A DNA stretch of 64,000 nt from Enterobacter asburiae. GTDB taxonomy: Bacteria; Pseudomonadota; Gammaproteobacteria; Enterobacterales; Enterobacteriaceae. Positions 1-9,552 of this stretch are shown here, one piece after another (position 1 is the stretch's first letter; every line of letters begins with the position of its first letter). The notes beneath the pieces were generated by a model. The model ran no database searches. It worked only from the letters and a program-made list of their open reading frames with translations, and was not told the origin of the DNA. The DNA is taken from assembly GCF_021440515.1 (NCBI RefSeq), contig NZ_JAKCMV010000029.1, positions 34,215 through 98,214 of the forward strand, written 5' to 3'. Position numbers and translations under genes: made by a program.

Positions 1-323
1 CTTACATCACCGCGGTGATTAATTCGACGCAGACTATGAACGATGGGATTTTCTTATTCAATTAACCTTCACTTCATTCCCGATTAACTGAATTTAATGG
101 GTGTGACGGCTGACACACTTTCAGAATAAAAAGCTTATAAAACAATAAGAAGAGAATGTGGCAAAACGTGTCAGGTGTGTTAGCTTACCGAAATTCTGAC
201 TACTTTTACCCAATCCTGATGGCTAAACGCTCTGATAACGAGGGGAAAGTCGTATGGAAATGATTAGTCGCGACACATTTATCAGGGCTATAGTAACAGC
301 AACGCATCACATGGAGAGATCTC
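1..323. other. Left-edge non-coding stretch
   Basis: No complete gene is visible. Bases 3-65 on the + strand are open for 20 codons and end in TAA (C-terminal residues ...GIFLFN), so they could be the 3' end of a gene starting outside the window, but an open stretch this short can arise by chance. The rest is AT-rich upstream DNA of ybiB. It holds an imperfect inverted repeat GTGTG-N8-CACAC around 101-118. I cannot assign a promoter confidently. Confidence 0.3.
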
Positions 324-1286
324 ATGGATTATCGCAAAATTATCAAAGAGGTGGGGCGCGGTAAAAACCACGCGCGCGACCTGGACCAGGAAACGGCGCG
401 GGCGCTCTACACCCGAATGCTCAACGGGGAGGTGCCGGATCTCGAACTGGGCGGCATCCTGATTGCGCTGCGTATTAAAGGTGAAGGTGAAGCGGAGATG
501 CGCGGTTTTTATGAAGCGATGCAGGCGCAGACTCTCCGTTTAACGCCGCCCGTCACCCGACCGATGCCGATCGTCATTCCCACCTACAACGGCGCGCGCA
601 AACAGGCCAACCTGACGCCGCTGCTGGCTATTCTGCTGAACAAGCTGGGCTTCCCGGTGGTGGTTCACGGGGTCAGCGAAGATCCTACCCGCGTATTAAC
701 CGAAACCATTTTTGAGCTGCTGGGCATCGAACCCACTCTGCACGCCGGTCAGGCGCAGGCGAAGCTGGAAGGCCATCAGCCGGTCTATATTCCGGTGAAG
801 GCGCTCTGCCCGCCGCTGGAAAAACAGCTGGATATGCGCTGGCGAATGGGCGTGCGCAACAGCGCGCACACCCTGGCAAAACTGGCGACGCCGTTTGCGG
901 AAGATGCAGCCCTGCGACTGTCCAGCGTATCGCACCCGGAGTACGTCGCCCGCGTCGCCCGTTTCTTTGAAGATATTGGCGGCCGCGCGCTGCTGATGCA
1001 CGGAACCGAAGGGGAGGTGTACGCCAATCCGCAGCGCTGCCCGCAGCTCATGCTGATCGATACCGCGGGGACGCGCGCGCTGCTTGAGCGCGGTGAAGAG
1101 AACCGCGACGTGGTGTTGCCGGAGTCCAAAGATCCGCAAATCACCGCGCACTGGATCGTCGAGTGCCTGGCCGGAAAAGTGCCGGTGCCGCACTCAATTA
1201 AGCTGCAAATGGCCTGCTGCCTGGCGGCAACGGGTGAAGTCGAAACGGTAGAGGCCGGGCTGGCGCGCGTGGCGCAGTCTTTTTAG
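324..1286 (+). CDS. ybiB: YbiB, TrpD2-type nucleic-acid-binding protein
   Basis: The 320-residue product resembles the anthranilate phosphoribosyltransferase (TrpD) fold. It has a helical N-terminal domain (about residues 5-70) followed by the glycosyltransferase family 3 body. The PRPP-binding GTGGD loop of true TrpD is replaced by a segment reading PTYNGARKQANLTP (about 87-100), so phosphoribosyl transfer is not expected. The E. coli homologue (TrpD2) is known to bind nucleic acids without sequence preference and lies next to the LexA-regulated dinG. The ATG at 324 is preceded by GGAGAG at suitable spacing. dinG is not visible in the 323 bases upstream. The family call is strong; the cellular role is not settled. 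Confidence 0.9.
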   Translation: MDYRKIIKEVGRGKNHARDLDQETARALYTRMLNGEVPDLELGGILIALRIKGEGEAEMRGFYEAMQAQTLRLTPPVTRPMPIVIPTYNGARKQANLTPLLAILLNKLGFPVVVHGVSEDPTRVLTETIFELLGIEPTLHAGQAQAKLEGHQPVYIPVKALCPPLEKQLDMRWRMGVRNSAHTLAKLATPFAEDAALRLSSVSHPEYVARVARFFEDIGGRALLMHGTEGEVYANPQRCPQLMLIDTAGTRALLERGEENRDVVLPESKDPQITAHWIVECLAGKVPVPHSIKLQMACCLAATGEVETVEAGLARVAQSF

Positions 1287-1288
1287 GT

Positions 1289-1318
1289 AAAAAAAAGCCC
1301 GTCCAGTGGCGGACGGGC
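1289..1318 (-). terminator. Terminator of ybiJ
   Basis: GCCCGTCC and GGACGGGC form a stem across 1297-1318. It is followed on the minus strand by eight T residues (A run at 1289-1296), a classic intrinsic terminator for the leftward gene ybiJ. It sits 3 bases beyond the ybiB stop. Confidence 0.8.
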
Positions 1319-1403
1319 AAACAAAGGGGAACAACAACAGGGTCAATGAGGGTTGGAGCAGCTCGCCAGAGGGTTTAGCGAGTTTGGAACACAATGCGCT
1401 CGG

Positions 1404-1664
1404 TTATTTGTAGATAACCGCAGTACCGCTAAGTTTGTTGTTGGAGTTAGCGGAGGTGATGGTATAACCGCTAGCGCCCGCAGCCGCCGCTTTCTCCGCC
1501 AGTTTAGCTTCCAGACCGTCCAGCGTGGTTGCGCCTTCTGCACTTACCACACCGATTTTATTCATGCTCTGTGCCTGAGCAGGGGAAACTGCGTCAGCGG
1601 CGAATGCGCCAAAAGACAGAGCGGACAGGGCAACAGCGGCAACAGCATATTTGATGGTTTTCAT
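1404..1664 (-). CDS. ybiJ: YbiJ, small periplasmic DUF1471 (YhcN-like) protein
   Basis: This is an 86-residue secreted protein of the BhsA/McbA/YhcN (DUF1471) family. The first ~22 residues (MKTIKYAVAAVALSA...AFA) are a typical Sec signal peptide. The mature part carries the family core ..IGVVSAEGATTLDGLEAKLAEKAA.. and ends with TAVIYK. The open frame extends further upstream, but the ATG at 1664 begins the signal peptide and has a GAGAG ribosome site. Family members are stress-induced and affect biofilm or surface properties; the exact role of YbiJ is unknown. mcbA at 2335-2598 is a paralogue on the same strand. The family call is certain, the function is not. Confidence 0.88.
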   Translation of the reverse strand: MKTIKYAVAAVALSALSFGAFAADAVSPAQAQSMNKIGVVSAEGATTLDGLEAKLAEKAAAAGASGYTITSANSNNKLSGTAVIYK

Positions 1665-1949
1665 GGTTAATCTCTCGCAGGTTATTCTGTTAGGGGGACG
1701 ATGTTCCGTCGATGTGATAAGTATCACGGTTTTTTGCGAAAGATAAAATCGAAGAGAATTGACGTCATTGCTCAAAAAATTTGAATGACAAATAAGTTAT
1801 TGAATATTAATAAATTCGATTGAGCAATTTACAGTTCTTGCCGCTGCGCTTTACAGAACATTTTTTAATCGCACATTTTGCTACGTGGCAATCAAAAATC
1901 CGTGAGCGTAAAGGAAACCGCTTGCGCGGTGAAATTAGGTAAAGGAAAG

Positions 1950-2216
1950 TCAACGTAACTGGCTGTCTTTCGATCCTCTGCGATTATATCCCGTATAAGA
2001 TGCATTATGCGAATCTTTCTCCTGCTGGCAGGTGATGCATAACCGCACGCCCGGAATGGCCTTGCGCCGCGCTTCAGGAATAGGTTCGCCGCACTCTTCA
2101 CAGAATTCTAAGCTTTCACCGCGCGGGATCTCCCCGCGAGCGCGTGCAACCGCATCTTCAATTGTACTGTTGATCTGCTCATTAACGGCGTCGTCGTTCG
2201 CCCAGCCGGAAGCCAT
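1950..2216 (-). CDS. ybiI: YbiI, DksA/TraR-type zinc-finger protein
   Basis: The 88-residue protein has a four-cysteine zinc finger: CEEC at about 39-42 and CITC at about 60-63, in the DksA/TraR C4 arrangement. It lacks the long coiled-coil of DksA and is the size of the TraR-like proteins. TraR-type proteins act on RNA polymerase through the secondary channel. For YbiI this is only an inference, because the N-terminal acidic tip that defines activity is hard to judge from sequence alone. It lies between the two DUF1471 genes, with its own start at 2216 preceded by a GAGGAGAAG ribosome site. Confidence 0.87.
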   Translation of the reverse strand: MASGWANDDAVNEQINSTIEDAVARARGEIPRGESLEFCEECGEPIPEARRKAIPGVRLCITCQQEKDSHNASYTGYNRRGSKDSQLR

Positions 2217-2334
2217 GGCCTTCTCCTCGCGTAGTGGTGTTATCAGGTTAATATGGGGTCAAAAAGTGAACAATCAAGAGAAGAGAGGAGAACTGCATCC
2301 GTCGGGCAGATGCAGTATGTTCTCAGAAAGGGCG

Positions 2335-2598
2335 TTACTTATAGATAGTGGCGGTGCCAAACATCCGGTTTTCACCGCTGGCGGAATTGACCACGATGCC
2401 TTTGGCACCCTCTTCACGGGCTTTCGCGGCGAGCTTAGCCTGAAGATCGTCAAGGTTCGCGGCGCCGGTAACGGAAACGGTGCCCGCCGGGCGGAGCTGG
2501 CTGGTGTCGGTGCTGTCAGACAGAGACTGGACGGCCAGGGCAGAGAACGACGCGCCTGCCAGCACACCAGCGATAACGAAGGGTAGATATCTTTTCAT
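2335..2598 (-). CDS. mcbA: McbA, periplasmic DUF1471 protein
   Basis: This 87-residue protein has a signal peptide (MKRYLPFVIAGVLAGASFSALA) and the DUF1471 core with the motif TVSVTGAANLDDLQAKLAAKA and C-terminal FGTATIYK. E. coli McbA (YbiM) is controlled by McbR (YncC) and influences colanic-acid mucoidy and biofilm. The ATG at 2598 is chosen over a GTG two codons upstream because the AGAGGA ribosome site is about 7 bases before it. The neighbouring fiu and ybiX genes of E. coli are not present here. Confidence 0.88.
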   Translation of the reverse strand: MKRYLPFVIAGVLAGASFSALAVQSLSDSTDTSQLRPAGTVSVTGAANLDDLQAKLAAKAREEGAKGIVVNSASGENRMFGTATIYK

Positions 2599-2713
2599 AA
2601 TCACATCCTCTGGAGGGGAACAACGGGTGATTCTTACTAAGTTTAGAAGCTTGCAGAGTGTGATTTAGCGCAAAAATTTGATGATGATCTGCTTATTTTT
2701 TGAACGATATTTG

Positions 2714-2742
2714 TTGACAAAATGCTGACAGATCATAGACAT
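2714..2742 (+). promoter_or_regulatory. Possible rlmF promoter
   Basis: A perfect TTGACA -35 hexamer lies at 2714-2719. A weak -10 (TAGACA, about 2736-2741) follows at 16 bases. The rlmF start is about 100 bases downstream. The -10 is poor, so this is tentative. Confidence 0.35.
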
Positions 2743-2842
2743 ACAGGTTGCTGATTTTTGTCGGTTTTTTGCCCGGCGCAGAGAGATATTTACCGTTGGG
2801 TCTTCAGAGGGTATCTTACGCCGCTGTTTAAAGGAGATTGCC

Positions 2843-3754
2843 ATGACTTCGCAAAAGCCGGGATTGCACCCGCGTAACCGCCACCGCAGCCGCTATGATA
2901 TGCAGGCGCTGTGCCTGAGCTGCCCACCGTTGCAGGACTTTATCGTGCAGACCCCTGCGGGTGAGCCGTCGGTCAACTTTGCTGACCCGCAGGCGGTTAA
3001 AATGCTGAACAAAGCCCTGCTGGCCCACTTTTACGGCGTGGCGAACTGGGACATTCCCGACGGCTTTCTCTGCCCACCGGTCCCGGGGCGCGCGGATTAT
3101 ATTCACCATCTTGCCGATCTGCTGGCGGAAGATAACGCGGGCGCTGTTCCACAGCAGGCCACCATTCTGGACATCGGTACCGGCGCGAACCTGATTTACC
3201 CTCTGGTTGGCGCGCACGAATACGGCTGGCGCTTTACCGGCAGCGAAATCGACGCCAGCGCCTTTGCCAGCGCGCAGGCCATTATCAACGGCAATCCTGG
3301 GCTGACCCGCGCGGTGCGCCTGCGTCGTCAAAAAGATGCGGCCTTTATCCTTAATGGCATTATCCACAAGAATGAACAGTATGATGCCACTATGTGTAAC
3401 CCACCGTTCCACGACTCGGCGGCCTCTGCCCGCGCGGGCAGCGAGCGTAAGCGCCGTAACCTGGGCCAGGCGGAAGATGCGGCGCTGAACTTCGGCGGCC
3501 AGCAGCAGGAGCTGTGGTGCGAGGGTGGGGAAGTGGCCTTTATTTTGAAAATGATTGCCGAAAGCAAAGCCTTTGGCCGTCAGGTGAAATGGTTTACCAC
3601 CCTGGTTTCTCGCGGCGACAACCTGCCGCCGCTGTACCGCGCGCTGACCGAAGCCGGCGCGGTGAAGGTGGTGAAAAAAGAGATGTCCCAGGGCCAGAAG
3701 CAGAGCCGCTTTATCGCCTGGTCGTTTATGGACGATAACAAACGTCGCAAATAG
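2843..3754 (+). CDS. rlmF: RlmF, 23S rRNA adenine-1618 N6-methyltransferase
   Basis: RlmF transfers a methyl group from S-adenosylmethionine to N6 of A1618 in 23S rRNA. The 303-residue protein has a class I methyltransferase fold: the SAM loop [12 protein letters not shown] at about 111-122 and the amino-methyltransferase motif IV as NPPF (about 185-188) in the context CNPPFHDS. The N-terminus is basic (RNRHRSRYD), as usual for the family. The ATG has AAGGAGA just upstream. The gene is monocistronic and convergent with ybiO, with a REP unit in the gap. Confidence 0.93.
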   Translation: MTSQKPGLHPRNRHRSRYDMQALCLSCPPLQDFIVQTPAGEPSVNFADPQAVKMLNKALLAHFYGVANWDIPDGFLCPPVPGRADYIHHLADLLAEDNAGAVPQQATILDIGTGANLIYPLVGAHEYGWRFTGSEIDASAFASAQAIINGNPGLTRAVRLRRQKDAAFILNGIIHKNEQYDATMCNPPFHDSAASARAGSERKRRNLGQAEDAALNFGGQQQELWCEGGEVAFILKMIAESKAFGRQVKWFTTLVSRGDNLPPLYRALTEAGAVKVVKKEMSQGQKQSRFIAWSFMDDNKRRK

Positions 3755-3759
3755 CACCC

Positions 3760-3800
3760 CGTCGTAGGCCGGGTAAGGCGAAGCCGCCACCCGGCAATAA
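3760..3800. repeat. REP unit between rlmF and ybiO
   Basis: A GTAGGCCGGGTAAGGC...GCCACCCGGCA palindrome lies between the convergent stops of rlmF and ybiO. This is the standard enterobacterial REP/PU pattern. Related copies occur at 40129-40164 and 48676-48714, also between convergent genes. Confidence 0.8.
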
Positions 3801-3802
3801 CG

Positions 3803-6016
3803 CTACAGCGTCGGCTCCTGCGGCGGAAGCGGTGCCGCAGGCGGCGACACCACCTGATAGGTCTGCACCGGCATTCTGACGTTTGCCAGATCGAAATGCT
3901 TCTTCACCATGCTGTCGAGGGCAAAGCGCACCGTCCACTGCTTGAGCGGCTGGGTGGTAAAGGAGACGCGCAGGGTAAAGGCGGTATTCGTCAGCCCGAC
4001 AATGCCCGCAAACGACGGCTCGCCAATCACCAGCCCGCGAATGTTCTCCATCTCCATCAGCTCATCAACCGCCTCTTTCAGCGCCTGCTTCGCCTTCTCG
4101 GCATCTTCATGACGGTCGACGTCGTAGTTCGCCACCACCGACCCAATGCCGCGCACGAAGTTGGCGAAGGTGGTAATCGATGACCACGGAATAATGTGGT
4201 ACGCCCCGGTATCCTGACGCACGCCCACGGAGCGAATCGACATCCGCTCGACCGTGCCGGTCAACGGCCCGATGGTCACCAGATCCCCGGTATTCATCCC
4301 GTTTTCAAACTGGATAAAGATCCCGGTGATAATATCCTTCACCAGCGTTTGCGAACCAAACGAGATCGCCAGCCCAAGCGCACCGGCACCCGCCAGCAGC
4401 GGCGCGATGTTGACCCCGATTTCCGAGAGCACAATCATGATGGTTATAGTGCTGATAATCACCGCCAGCGCGTTGCGGAACAGGGTGAGCAGCGTGCGGG
4501 CGCGGGCGCTCGGCAGCGGACGGCCGTGAATGTCCGACACCAGACGGTTTTCAATCAGGCTTGCCAGCAGCGTCCAGCCCACCGCCGAGAAGAACAGGAT
4601 CAGCGCAATGCGGATCAAAATGTCGACGGTCTTCTCGCCCGCGCCGTTGTGCAGCCAGTTCCAGAAGTCGAACAATCCCCAGGCGTTGAGCAGCAGCATA
4701 ATCGCCACGCAGACGGTCAGAATGCGCGCCACCTTAAGCGACACCGACATCCAGCCGTTCACGCGCTTTTGCAGCTCGGGATAGTTACGCTGCACGTGCG
4801 CCGACAGGGTGATGGTCTTTGAGATCCAGCGCGAAAGCAGGCCGGACACGAAGGCCGCAATGCCGATAATGGCCAGGCTTTTAAAGGTCGCACCCATCAT
4901 AAACTTCAGGCTGTTGCCCGGGTCGAACAGCGAGAAGAAGCACAGGACAATAAAGTAAGCGCTTGCCAGCCAGTGCCACACCAGCGCAAACGCGCGGATA
5001 AACAGGCTAAAGAAGGAGAGCGAACGATCGGCGAGGTGCAGCAGACCGTCGGTAATCGCCTTTTTATTGTGGAAGATGAGGTACAGCGCCCAGACGGTAA
5101 TGCAGAGCATGATCAGCACGTTCGCCAGCGCGCCGAACTGCACGTTCACCTGGTTTGAGGTAATCGGCACGGCGACCAGCAGCCCGTAGCCAATCAGGCC
5201 GCTCAGTACGCTGAGGCGCACGGCCCAGTATTTTGCGGTCTCGTCCTTTATGGAAAACGGACGCAGCTCCGGCACGCGCGGGCAGAAGATCAGGCGCAGC
5301 AGCGCCTTAAAGAACTCGATTAGCGCAAAGGCATTGAGGAACAGCGCCTGCTGGAAGGCGATGGTTTTATTGCCGGTGTTGAGGCGATCCGCCAGAAGCT
5401 GACCGATAAACAGCGTCAGCGCCAGTAACAGTAAATCGATGATAAAGGCCCCGGTTATCATGGCGGGCAGGTGCAGCCAGCTGCTTTTATGCTGATTCTT
5501 TTTGCGCCCCCACTGGCCCATTTTGCGATACAGCGGCCAGGCGCACAGGCGTACCAGCCAGTAGAACAGGAAGACCGCCCCGGCGAGTATCAAAAACTGG
5601 GTGGCGGCGGCGGAGAAAGTTTGCGGGTTAAAGGGCTTATGCGGGGAACCGATCAGGTTGCGGTAAAGCTGGGCAAAGCGCGAAGAGAGGGCTTCGCCAT
5701 ACTCCCGTCCCACGTCGGTGACGTTCTCCAGCACCGTTTTTTCCTCTTTAACCTCAGGAGGCGAGAGTGCAGGAACCTCTTCTTTCGAGGTGCTGGCGGC
5801 GGCTTTACGCAGCTGTTCGACCAGCTCCTGACGCGACGCGTCGTTTTCCAGCACGTCAGCAAGGGCGCTGTAGGCCGCTTTTTTCTGTTCGACATCCGGC
5901 TCGGGCGGAGGCGCGTTTTGCGACGCAGCGGTGGACGTGGTGGTGACGCCGGGGATCGCCACGGCGAGCGATGGCGCACTAAACAGGCTAAGCAACAGCA
6001 ACAGGATCCACGGCAC
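3803..6016 (-). CDS. ybiO: YbiO, MscS-family mechanosensitive channel
   Basis: This is a large inner-membrane channel of the MscS superfamily. E. coli YbiO contributes the MscM-type conductance that releases solutes on osmotic downshock. The product is 737 residues: a signal-like N-terminus (PWILLLLLSLFSAPSLA), a periplasmic Gln/Lys-rich segment, about ten membrane segments, then the pore helix and beta domain. The pore helix is the glycine/alanine-rich run APLLAGAGALGLAISFGSQT, followed by the MscS signature GFIQFEN-like region and GTVERM. The start is a GTG at 6016, with GGAGG five bases before it; an upstream ATG in frame lacks a ribosome site and adds non-homologous residues. Length and sequence match the E. 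coli protein (741). Confidence 0.92.
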   Translation of the reverse strand: MPWILLLLLSLFSAPSLAVAIPGVTTTSTAASQNAPPPEPDVEQKKAAYSALADVLENDASRQELVEQLRKAAASTSKEEVPALSPPEVKEEKTVLENVTDVGREYGEALSSRFAQLYRNLIGSPHKPFNPQTFSAAATQFLILAGAVFLFYWLVRLCAWPLYRKMGQWGRKKNQHKSSWLHLPAMITGAFIIDLLLLALTLFIGQLLADRLNTGNKTIAFQQALFLNAFALIEFFKALLRLIFCPRVPELRPFSIKDETAKYWAVRLSVLSGLIGYGLLVAVPITSNQVNVQFGALANVLIMLCITVWALYLIFHNKKAITDGLLHLADRSLSFFSLFIRAFALVWHWLASAYFIVLCFFSLFDPGNSLKFMMGATFKSLAIIGIAAFVSGLLSRWISKTITLSAHVQRNYPELQKRVNGWMSVSLKVARILTVCVAIMLLLNAWGLFDFWNWLHNGAGEKTVDILIRIALILFFSAVGWTLLASLIENRLVSDIHGRPLPSARARTLLTLFRNALAVIISTITIMIVLSEIGVNIAPLLAGAGALGLAISFGSQTLVKDIITGIFIQFENGMNTGDLVTIGPLTGTVERMSIRSVGVRQDTGAYHIIPWSSITTFANFVRGIGSVVANYDVDRHEDAEKAKQALKEAVDELMEMENIRGLVIGEPSFAGIVGLTNTAFTLRVSFTTQPLKQWTVRFALDSMVKKHFDLANVRMPVQTYQVVSPPAAPLPPQEPTL

Positions 6017-6100
6017 GGCGTCCTCCGGTGAAAATATCCAGCAAAATGATAAGTATAGAGTGCGGGGAGGCGCGGGGGATATTTGGGAACAATCTGGCAT

Positions 6101-6135
6101 AAAAAAACCGGGCTGCTTTCGCTGGCCCGGTTTTT
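6101..6135 (-). terminator. Terminator of glnHPQ
   Basis: The CCGGGC/GCCCGG stem is flanked by seven A on one side and five T on the other, so it can act in both directions. It lies 13 bases beyond the glnQ stop and before the ybiO start, and probably ends the glnHPQ message. Confidence 0.85.
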
Positions 6136-6148
6136 ACACGCTGAGGGA

Positions 6149-6871
6149 TCAGGACACGTGCTGGAGGAACTCCTGCAAGCGCTGGCTCGGCGGGTTGGCG
6201 ATCAGCTCTTGCGGGTTGCCATCTTCCGCGATACGGCCTTTATCGATAAAGATCAGGCGGGAAGCTACCTTCTCGGCAAAGCCGATTTCGTGGGTCACGA
6301 TCACCATCGTCATCCCTTCTTCCGCCAGATCCTGCATGACCTTCAGCACCTCGTGGCGCAGCTCAGGGTCGAGCGCCGAGGTTGGCTCATCAAACAGCAT
6401 CATTTTAGGCTTCACCGCCAGCGCGCGGGCAATCGCCACGCGCTGCTGCTGCCCGCCGGACAGTTCGGAAGGGTAGTGGTGCGAACGCTCGGCAAGACCG
6501 ACTTTCGCCAGCAGATCTTTCGCCAGCGCTTCTGCCGCCGCTTTGTCGGCACCGCGCACGCGCAGTGGGCCAAACATCACGTTTTCCAGCGCCGTCAGGT
6601 GCGGGAAGAGGTAAAACTGCTGGAATACCATGCCCGCTTCCTGGCGGATCAGGCGCTCGTCCACTTTCGGGTCGTTGACCTTGAGGCCATCCACAATCAG
6701 ATCGCCGCTGGTGATCTCTTCCAGCTTGTTGATGCAGCGCAGCAGGGTTGATTTACCGGAGCCGGACGGCCCGATAATCACCACCACTTCACCCTGTTTG
6801 ATATTCAGATCGATATTGTGCAGCACCTGGGTCGGGCCAAAGTGCTTGGAAACGTTTTTAAATTCAATCAC
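6149..6871 (-). CDS. glnQ: GlnQ, ATPase of the glutamine ABC importer
   Basis: GlnQ is the cytoplasmic ATPase that powers uptake of L-glutamine together with GlnP and GlnH. The 240-residue protein shows Walker [10 protein letters not shown] (34-42), Q-loop Q84, signature LSGGQQQR (137-144), Walker B MMLFDE (157-162) with catalytic Glu162, and the switch His in IVTHE. The start overlaps the glnP stop by 4 bases, giving translational coupling. It is the last gene of glnHPQ and ends at a strong terminator. Confidence 0.96.
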   Translation of the reverse strand: MIEFKNVSKHFGPTQVLHNIDLNIKQGEVVVIIGPSGSGKSTLLRCINKLEEITSGDLIVDGLKVNDPKVDERLIRQEAGMVFQQFYLFPHLTALENVMFGPLRVRGADKAAAEALAKDLLAKVGLAERSHHYPSELSGGQQQRVAIARALAVKPKMMLFDEPTSALDPELRHEVLKVMQDLAEEGMTMVIVTHEIGFAEKVASRLIFIDKGRIAEDGNPQELIANPPSQRLQEFLQHVS

Positions 6872-7527
6872 AGGATTTTCATCCTTCTTTCAAGACGACG
6901 CAGAACAAAGCTCAGAACCAGCGTGATGATCAGGTAGATAACCGCCACCGCGCTCCAGATTTCCAGGGCGCGGAAGTTGCCCGCGATGATCTCCTGGCCC
7001 TGACGGGTCAGCTCTGCAACGCCGATGACGATAAACAGCGAAGTGTCTTTAATGCTGATGATCCACTGGTTGCCCAGCGGCGGCAGCATGCGGCGCAGCG
7101 CCAGCGGCAGAATCACGTGGCGGATGGTTTCGCGACGCGACAGACCCAGCGCCAGACCGGCTTCACTGAACCCTTTATGAATCGACAGAACCGCGCCGCG
7201 GGTGATTTCCGCAATATAGGCGCCGGAGTTGATCATAATGGTCACGACCGCCGCGCTGAACGGATCGATACGCAGGTCGTTGAATGCCATCGGCAGGGCG
7301 AAGTAGATGAACATGACCTGCACGACGATTGGCGTGCCGCGGATCACTTCGATGAAAACCAGTGCGATGTGGTTAGCAATCCAGCCACCGTAGGTGCGGG
7401 CGAAACCGGCGACAAGACCGATAATCAACCCGCCAACCAGACCGAGGACCGAAATCCACAGGGTCATTTTGGCGCCTTCAAGCAAGATAGGAATGGCAGG
7501 CCAGATGGCGCTCCAGTCAAACTGCAT
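6868..7527 (-). CDS. glnP: GlnP, permease of the glutamine ABC importer
   Basis: This is the 219-residue inner-membrane subunit of the polar amino-acid transporter family, forming the channel for glutamine. It has about five hydrophobic segments and the EAA coupling loop ([22 protein letters not shown], about 142-163), which contacts GlnQ. Length equals that of the E. coli protein. It follows glnH after a 117-base gap that contains a strong hairpin, which would allow lower expression than the binding protein. Confidence 0.96.
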   Translation of the reverse strand: MQFDWSAIWPAIPILLEGAKMTLWISVLGLVGGLIIGLVAGFARTYGGWIANHIALVFIEVIRGTPIVVQVMFIYFALPMAFNDLRIDPFSAAVVTIMINSGAYIAEITRGAVLSIHKGFSEAGLALGLSRRETIRHVILPLALRRMLPPLGNQWIISIKDTSLFIVIGVAELTRQGQEIIAGNFRALEIWSAVAVIYLIITLVLSFVLRRLERRMKIL

Positions 7528-7591
7528 GATAATTTCCTGTTACTGTTACCGTGGTAAAAAACAAAGAGCCATACCGGGATGACTCAAATTG

Positions 7592-7622
7592 CAGGCCCGG
7601 TCACGCAAGCGCTCCGGGCCTG
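7592..7622 (-). promoter_or_regulatory. Hairpin between glnH and glnP
   Basis: CAGGCCCGG (7592-7600) and CCGGGCCTG (7614-7622) form a perfect 9-bp stem with a 13-base loop. No T run follows on the minus strand. It is therefore more likely an RNA-stabilising element or leaky attenuator that raises glnH over glnPQ than a full terminator. Confidence 0.55.
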
Positions 7623-7644
7623 ACAAACCTGATTTCAGGCTGAA

Positions 7645-8460
<816 letters not shown>

Positions 8461-8530
8461 TTACAAGCTCTTGTTTTGCAAAGGGGATGATGTCACGCGT
8501 TGCACAATAAACGTGGCAATAAGGTTTTAT

Positions 8531-8559
8531 TGCACCAATGTGGAGCACCGTTTTGGTGC
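8531..8559. promoter_or_regulatory. Tandem NtrC (GlnG) binding sites
   Basis: Two overlapping dyads are present: TGCACC-N5-GGAGCA at 8531-8547 and a perfect GCACC-N5-GGTGC at 8545-8559. Both fit the NtrC consensus TGCACCA-N3-TGGTGCA. They sit roughly 100-130 bases upstream of the sigma-54 promoter start, the usual enhancer position. Confidence 0.75.
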
Positions 8560-8703
8560 GCTTCGTTTTGGTCAACTGACGGGATGATATTAAGCGCAAA
8601 TTCTGACGAAAAAACAATCTTCCATTAACCGTTGTGTGAGGTGATTATTACATTTCGTTCACTTTTGCCGGGTGGGAAGGGAAAAATGCGCACCATAAAA
8701 GTG

Positions 8704-8731
8704 CAAAACCCCCGCCAGGGGCGAGGGTTTA
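8704..8731 (-). terminator. Terminator of dps
   Basis: On the minus strand AAACCCTCGCC-CCT-GGCGGGGGTTTT forms a stem ending in a short T run, 19 bases after the dps stop. Confidence 0.75.
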
Positions 8732-8749
8732 ATCGCAAATCCGTATGGA

Positions 8750-9289
<540 letters not shown>

Positions 9290-9300
9290 TTACGGAAATG

Positions 9301-9309
9301 AGTATAGCA
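9301..9309 (-). promoter_or_regulatory. -10 element of dps promoter
   Basis: The minus strand reads TGCTATACT at 9309-9301, about 50 bases before the dps start. The -35 region (about 9324-9329) is poor, as expected for an activator- or sigma-S-dependent promoter. E. coli dps has CTATACT at the same place. Confidence 0.6.
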
Positions 9310-9517
9310 CCAGTTTTACGCTTTGCTTTTCTGGTCCTGCCTATCGGTTTAATAGTAAAGGGCGGGTTGATGTTGAAATTTATTTATTTTCAATGGCATA
9401 GATAATTTGTTGCAGAACTGTGATTATTTTCTCTGATGCGGATGATTCTTGAAGCGATATTTCAGAATAATACCGCACATGCAGTCGGATTATTCATAGG
9501 GTTGGTTTGGCCTATAT

Positions 9518-9543
9518 TCTGCATGGCGCTAAGGCCATGCAGA
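9518..9543. other. Perfect hairpin downstream of rhtA
   Basis: TCTGCATGGC (9518-9527) and GCCATGCAGA (9534-9543) form a 10-bp stem with a 6-base loop, 10 bases beyond the rhtA stop. It has no T run on either strand, so it may be a 3'-end stabilising structure or a weak terminator. The rest of 9254-9552 holds only the dps promoter. Confidence 0.5.
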
Positions 9544-9552
9544 AAGGGATGA

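Noticed and set aside
2292..2316. Hairpin ACTGCAT...ATGCAGT as mcbA terminator
   Set aside because: Seven-base arms with an 11-base loop and no T run; too weak to call.
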